This document shows positions 59,854 through 64,000 of a DNA stretch of 64,000 bases, piece by piece. Numbering within the stretch: position 1 is the stretch's first letter; the number at the start of each line of letters is the position of its first letter. The DNA comes from Sutcliffiella horikoshii DSM 8719 (GTDB taxonomy: Bacteria > Bacillota > Bacilli > Bacillales > Bacillaceae_I). The translations under genes were made by a program, and so were the position numbers. Under the pieces are notes generated by a model that worked only from the letters and a program-made list of their open reading frames with translations, was not told where the DNA came from and did no database searches. The stretch spans positions 1-64,000 of the forward strand of contig LQXN01000059.1 of NCBI GenBank assembly GCA_001648575.1, read 5' to 3'.

Positions 59854-60714
59854 CTATATTTTCATTTTATTTAAGAACGCAATGCGTTGCTGTTTGCGGA
59901 AATGTTCTTTGATCATATAGGCTACGCCGTTTTCGTCATTTGTCCTGGTTATCCAGTCAGCAGCAAGCTTTACCTCTTTCGGTGCATTGCCCATGGCCAC
60001 ACCAAGCCCCGCCACCTCGATAATTGGGAGGTCTTCCATCGTATCACCGATGACTACCATTTCCTGTGGCCCTATTTTTAGAACTTCACCAAGGGCAAGT
60101 AAGCCATCCATTTTTGTTCCCCCATCAGGGAGGATATCAACTTTCCCATCGGCATGAACAAGAATTTCAATACCTTTAAATGCAGATTTCAGGGTGGTTA
60201 ATACCCGTTCTCTTTCCTCGGGTTCTGTAAAATAGATCTCTATCTTTGGTGGGGCAATCGGATTATCAATCAGCGTGTCGCCTAATGACTCTACAAACTG
60301 CATTGGATAGATCAATGGATCACTGGAACCGAGCACCGCTCTCGCCATTAAATTATTGGCTCCCCGCAGTCTGTTTCCAATGGAATAGCGTTCGTGGAGA
60401 ATTCGAACGGTGCAGTCATAATTTTCTAGCACCTGCACAAGGTTAAAGGTTTTATCCTCCGATATGCGTTTAACATGAAGTGGTTGTTCCAGTTTAGAAG
60501 CAATAAACGATCCCCCGTGTGTCACTAAAAAAGTATCAAGCTTTAGGGATTTGGCCACTTTTTTTGCAAATGCAAAGTTCCGGCCGGTCACCAGTGTGAC
60601 GTAGACTCCCTTTTTTTTCACATATTCTATCGCTTCTTTCGTTTCCTTTGCCAATCTTCCATTTGATTTCAATAGCGTTCCATCTATATTGATGGCGAGC
60701 AGGCGGTATATCAT
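59854..60714 (-). CDS. yhaX: Cof-type HAD phosphatase YhaX
   Basis: The product is a 286-residue HAD-IIB protein. Motif I is LLAINIDGTLLKS, where the usual nucleophile Asp of DxDGT is Asn; motif II VTGRN; motif III/IV region MVVIGDTMEDLPIIEVAGLGVAMGNA; C-terminal WITRTNDENGVAYMI. Everything else suits a sugar or nucleotide phosphatase. As I recall B. subtilis YhaX shares the Asn, so the variant may be a family trait. AGGAGG lies 9 bases before the ATG. Confidence 0.88.
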   Translation of the reverse strand: MIYRLLAINIDGTLLKSNGRLAKETKEAIEYVKKKGVYVTLVTGRNFAFAKKVAKSLKLDTFLVTHGGSFIASKLEQPLHVKRISEDKTFNLVQVLENYDCTVRILHERYSIGNRLRGANNLMARAVLGSSDPLIYPMQFVESLGDTLIDNPIAPPKIEIYFTEPEERERVLTTLKSAFKGIEILVHADGKVDILPDGGTKMDGLLALGEVLKIGPQEMVVIGDTMEDLPIIEVAGLGVAMGNAPKEVKLAADWITRTNDENGVAYMIKEHFRKQQRIAFLNKMKI

Positions 60715-60804
60715 GGAGAGACCTCCTTATCTAAGATGTTTGTACTTATTGATATGAGTATGAGGAAATTCGGGGAATTAGAACATGGGGAGCTTTAACG
60801 GGCA

Positions 60805-60838
60805 AGAAAAAAACGCACCATTTAAAGTGCGTTTTTCC
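60805..60838 (-). terminator. Terminator of yheA
   Basis: The stem AACGCAC / GTGCGTT (60812-60818 with 60827-60833) is followed by seven T on the minus strand, about 20 bp past the stop. Confidence 0.8.
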
Positions 60839-60852
60839 TATCGAGCTGCTAA

Positions 60853-61212
60853 TTAGTTAGCTGCATCTACATTGCTATATAATTCTTCAAGAGGCTTCAT
60901 GATGATCTTGTTTAGTTCGCTTACCATCATGCTCATTTGTTGCTCTGCTTCCATAAGCTTCGCAATCGCTTCGTTCTGTTGCACTAGTGCTACAGTTTTT
61001 TGAGCTTGTTCTACTTCCTCTTGTGAAATTTCTTGCCCGCTCATTTGCTTTTGTTGAAGTTCTAGTTGGATGTTGCGGAAGTTTTCGAACATTCTTTTTG
61101 TCGTCTCGTCTGCGAAAACCTCTTTATATAAATTTTGTAGGTTTTTGAACTCATCACTTTCTTTTACTGCTGTTTCTAAGTTATACGCTACATCATACAC
61201 ATTGTTTGCCAT
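60853..61212 (-). CDS. yheA: YheA/YmcA-like helical protein (UPF0342)
   Basis: The product is a 119-residue all-helical cytosolic protein: NNVYDVAYNLETAVKESDEF and FADETTKRMFENFRNIQLEL, then a Gln/Glu-rich helix. It is the UPF0342 family related to YlbF/YmcA. MANNVYD at 61212 is the start, after AAGGAAGG; a frame from 61242 lacks support. The function is not proven. It is downstream of yheB with a 180-bp gap. Confidence 0.88.
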   Translation of the reverse strand: MANNVYDVAYNLETAVKESDEFKNLQNLYKEVFADETTKRMFENFRNIQLELQQKQMSGQEISQEEVEQAQKTVALVQQNEAIAKLMEAEQQMSMMVSELNKIIMKPLEELYSNVDAAN

Positions 61213-61423
61213 TTGTACGTCATTCCTTCCTTTTTTGCCCATCTTTCAGGCATGCTAGTGACCAGTATAACAAACCTGCCAATGTCATACAAACCAAAAG
61301 GGTCTTTCCGAATGGCTGTTTTCGTAAACTTTGTTTTGATCAGGTCACTTTACAAAGTTTGCTGCACTCAACCAACCGTTATTCCCCTAACGGGACCCCC
61401 TCACGTTGCACTCCTATCTACTC

Positions 61424-62557
61424 TTAAAGAATCAAGACCAGCATTCCTTGCAGGAACCCGATAAGACCGCCCAATAAAGCTCCAAGGTACGTTATTAATT
61501 TTAATTCTCGTCGGGATACAGAAAGGACCATTTCCTCGACTTCCTGCAGGGAAAAGGATTCCACTTGATCTCTCACCACTTCCTCAAGTTTCAATCTTAT
61601 AAGAAGTTCTTCGAGTTTCTCCAGCAAGAGTTCGCTTCCTGTGGAGAAAGCGGCTGGAACCAATTTCTCCATCAACCATGGATAGATAGGTTCGATTGCT
61701 TCCTTCACCGTTTTGTTCATCCATTTTGGCACATCCACCGTGCGTTCTACTACTGTATGAAGGGAAGAAAGAATTGACTCTCTGGAGATTCTATTTTCCA
61801 AATCCTGAACCTTCATCTCTTTCAGTTTATTCCATTCACGGTATAAAACATTTATCAGGACATCTTTAGTGCCATCATGTTTGAGGAATTTAATGATTTC
61901 AGGTTGAACCTTATCAACAAGGGGATAGTTGCCCATGAACATTTGGACGACACTTCCCAATTTTCCTCTTGTTGCAATGAAATCATTGATCATTTTGGTC
62001 AGCTGCCGCTTTCCTTCCAGACTCTCAAAATGATGGATCGCCTTGTTAAGGATGAACTCCGAAACTGCCGGAATGTTACTTTCCACAGAATGAAGCAAAT
62101 GTGCGGGTAATACCTGTTGGATGGGTTTTGTGCGCAACTCGGTCATGACCTCTTCGTATTTACTTTCCACGATTTTGTACAAATTCTCTTTGAAAAGAGC
62201 TTCAGCGTCCTCTATACCGAACTTGGCCAATACTTCCTGCACACTAATCCCTTTTTCCAAATAACAGTCAATCTCTTCTTTAATCCACTCTTCCGATTTC
62301 TCCTGGAAGGTACTGTTCATTAGTTTTCTTTTCATGCTTTCTGCTGTCAGGAGGTGCTCCATTACCAACTTTCCGAGTTGGTCCGCTAGTTCTGAACGTC
62401 TTTTTGGGATCAATCCCGGTGTAAATGGAACTCTTTTTCCAAAAAGAAAAATTGGCTTATATGGGCGGAATAACATCCTTATTGCAAGGGAATTGGTGAC
62501 TCCACCAATCAATGCCCCGATCCCCATCATCAATAAAATTACAAACAAGATATCCAT
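61424..62557 (-). CDS. yheB: DUF445 membrane protein YheB
   Basis: The product has 377 residues. An N-terminal TM segment ([31 protein letters not shown], in parts, residues 4-34) carries the DUF445 signature; a long helical body and a C-terminal TM segment ([24 protein letters not shown], in parts) follow. AAGAGGTTGACG lies upstream of ATG 62557. It is the position of B. subtilis yheB. The function is unknown; spore association has been suggested. It is divergent from yheC/D. Confidence 0.9.
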   Translation of the reverse strand: MDILFVILLMMGIGALIGGVTNSLAIRMLFRPYKPIFLFGKRVPFTPGLIPKRRSELADQLGKLVMEHLLTAESMKRKLMNSTFQEKSEEWIKEEIDCYLEKGISVQEVLAKFGIEDAEALFKENLYKIVESKYEEVMTELRTKPIQQVLPAHLLHSVESNIPAVSEFILNKAIHHFESLEGKRQLTKMINDFIATRGKLGSVVQMFMGNYPLVDKVQPEIIKFLKHDGTKDVLINVLYREWNKLKEMKVQDLENRISRESILSSLHTVVERTVDVPKWMNKTVKEAIEPIYPWLMEKLVPAAFSTGSELLLEKLEELLIRLKLEEVVRDQVESFSLQEVEEMVLSVSRRELKLITYLGALLGGLIGFLQGMLVLIL

Positions 62558-62674
62558 CTATCGTCAACCTCTTTCCAATCACCGATTTATCTTTTCATCA
62601 ATACTATAGATTGCGGGGCAAATTCCCCAGTTTATCAAATGATGCCTAACCTTATATAAAAATGAGGGAAAAAC

Positions 62675-64000
62675 ATGAATTTTCAAGCAGTCCGAGTAAT
62701 TCCTATCGAAATTAAATCACTTGTACCAATTATACAAATAAGTGGAGCTTTGGCAAAAAAATTAAAGCTTCCTGAAAATATATCAATGTGCACTGTCCAA
62801 TGCAGCCGGAATACAATCACCTGTAATATCGTAAATATCAATATAGAAGGAAATGAATTGAGAATGGATAAATCCATTCAAGAATCATTACTCTTATTTG
62901 AAGAAGAACGAATATATCTGATCAGTTATGACATAGAAAATAACAAGCTTCATATTGGGCCGGTCATTGCACTATTAACCGAAATCGCCATTAACGAAGA
63001 CGATCTGATTGATCTTAAATCTATAGAAGAATACTGCATGGAACTAGCCAATTATTCAGAAGATATAGGAGCCATCTTCTATGTATTCACACTTCAGAAA
63101 CAGAGGATGGACAAAAGCATGGAAGGATTCTATCTTGACAACAATAGCTGGAACAAAGCCCTTCTGCCCTACCCTCAAATCGTACACAACCGGCTTCATA
63201 AACGTACGAATGAGAGGAGTGAAATGTTTCAGCAATTTACCGAACAATTACAAGAATGGAACATTCCTTATTTCAATCATCACTTTCTTAATAAATGGAC
63301 CGTTCATGAACAGCTTTGCGCGGTGGAACATCTGCTTCCATATTTACCAGAGACGGCACTCTTTTCTGCGACACAGCTTGAATCATGGCTTGAGAATTAT
63401 TCCATGGTATTTTTAAAACCAATTAACGGCAGCCAGGGAAAGCAGATCTTCAAAGTATGTAAAACACCTGATGGATATTCCTTGGACTACTCTTCTCTTC
63501 AGCAACAGATAACTCAAACATACAGCAGTTTCCATGATTTGTACAAGCGACTTTCCACTCATACAAAGAAAAGGCAATACATTCAGCAGCAAGGATTGAA
63601 TCTACTTCACTTGGATGGCAGACCTGTAGATTTCAGATATTTATGCCATCGCACTGAAGATGATCGCTGGCAAGTGACCTCCTCGACCGCCAGGGCTTCC
63701 AAAAGCGGGTCGTTTGTTTCTAACCTTGCTCAAGGAGGAGAGATGCTTTCAGTCAATCATGTGCTGAGCACTCAATTCACTCCCAAGGAAATGCCCCAGA
63801 TCCGTAAACACCTTAAAGAGCTTGCCTTGGAAGTGGCAAGGGAAATCGGCGCAGGGTCACAAGGACTATTTGGAGAGTTGGGAATTGACCTTGCATTAGA
63901 TGTATCTGGTCATCCTTGGATCATCGAAGTGAATACAAAGCCTTCCAAAAACCTTGATCAGCCGACAGGTAACAGGAAGATACGCCCCTCTGCCAAAGCA
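62675..64000 (+). CDS. YheC/YheD-family coat-associated ATP-grasp protein (cut by window edge)
   Basis: From ATG 62675 an open frame of 442 codons runs off the right edge. TGAGGGAA lies 9 bases before the ATG. The N-terminal domain (1-110) is variable. The later part shows MVFLKPINGSQGKQIFKV, QGLNLLHLDGRPVDFRYLCHR and GSQGLFGELGIDLALDVSGHPWIIEVNTKPSKN (in parts), the ATP-grasp fold of the YheC/YheD family, with metal-binding E-x-N in IEVNTKPS. These proteins sit in or near the spore coat. The substrate is unknown. Confidence 0.88.
   Translation, partial: MNFQAVRVIPIEIKSLVPIIQISGALAKKLKLPENISMCTVQCSRNTITCNIVNINIEGNELRMDKSIQESLLLFEEERIYLISYDIENNKLHIGPVIALLTEIAINEDDLIDLKSIEEYCMELANYSEDIGAIFYVFTLQKQRMDKSMEGFYLDNNSWNKALLPYPQIVHNRLHKRTNERSEMFQQFTEQLQEWNIPYFNHHFLNKWTVHEQLCAVEHLLPYLPETALFSATQLESWLENYSMVFLKPINGSQGKQIFKVCKTPDGYSLDYSSLQQQITQTYSSFHDLYKRLSTHTKKRQYIQQQGLNLLHLDGRPVDFRYLCHRTEDDRWQVTSSTARASKSGSFVSNLAQGGEMLSVNHVLSTQFTPKEMPQIRKHLKELALEVAREIGAGSQGLFGELGIDLALDVSGHPWIIEVNTKPSKNLDQPTGNRKIRPSAKA

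Overview
The window looks like a chromosomal segment of a low-GC Gram-positive endospore former of the family Bacillaceae. It carries comK, hpr (scoC), prsA, ecsABC, hemEHY, hemZ, yhaL, YjcZ-type small proteins and a YheC/D-type coat gene. From memory, the gene order follows the Bacillus subtilis yheC to yhjD region read in reverse. Genes that I recall as absent from that B. subtilis stretch are aceA-aceB, azlCD, a PAS histidine kinase, liaFSR with a PAP2 phosphatase, and an MFS transporter. The genus cannot be fixed from the sequence alone.

Layout: 1-0.3 kb is the N-terminal part of an IS91-type transposase running off the left edge. 0.4-5.1 kb holds an S9 peptidase, a LexA-boxed yhjD-like gene, a DUF421 protein, comK and a divergent IDEAL-domain gene. 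5.2-8.1 kb is the glyoxylate shunt (aceBA). 8.3-10.6 kb is an M48 membrane protease and azlCD. 10.8-11.75 kb is a tandem array of 52-bp units. 11.8-17.7 kb holds enoyl-CoA hydratase, lcfB with a FadR box, lplJ, yhfI, yhfH and a LacI regulator. 18-28.6 kb holds yhgE-yhgD with paired operators, hemY-hemH-hemE, a histidine kinase and pbpF. 28.8-32.9 kb holds hmoB, liaFSR and PAP2. 33-37.1 kb holds an M20 amidohydrolase and ecsCBA. 37.1-37.8 kb is an unexplained intergenic stretch with degenerate repeats. 37.8-46.2 kb holds hit, a GGCT-like gene, serC, trpP (TRAP site), yhaH, hpr, yhaI, a DUF3267 protein, two 28-codon YjcZ genes, prsA and yhaL. 46.2-55.3 kb holds yhaM, an MFS pump, yhaN-yhaO (LexA box) and yhaP-yhaQ. 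55.4-64 kb holds yhzD, yhaR, a MaoC-like gene with FadR and cre-like sites, hemZ, a second 52-bp array, yhaX, yheA, yheB and a partial yheC/D.

Themes: heme synthesis (hemE, hemH, hemY, hemZ) sits with heme turnover (hmoB). Fatty-acid and acetate use (lcfB, two enoyl-CoA hydratases, a MaoC hotdog protein, the glyoxylate shunt) is tied together by two FadR-like boxes. DNA repair (yhaNO, yhjD-like) is tied together by LexA boxes. Cell-envelope stress (liaFSR, PAP2, pbpF) forms another group. comK, hpr, ecs, prsA, yhaL and YjcZ belong to stationary-phase, secretion and spore functions.

The most unusual content is non-coding. There are two distant arrays of a 52-bp imperfect-palindrome unit. A roughly 205-bp interspersed repeat has two copies lying exactly between duplicated copies of an entire intrinsic-terminator hairpin. 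There is a perfect 29-bp A/T palindrome at comK, and a periodic 63-nt degenerate repeat between ecsA and hit.
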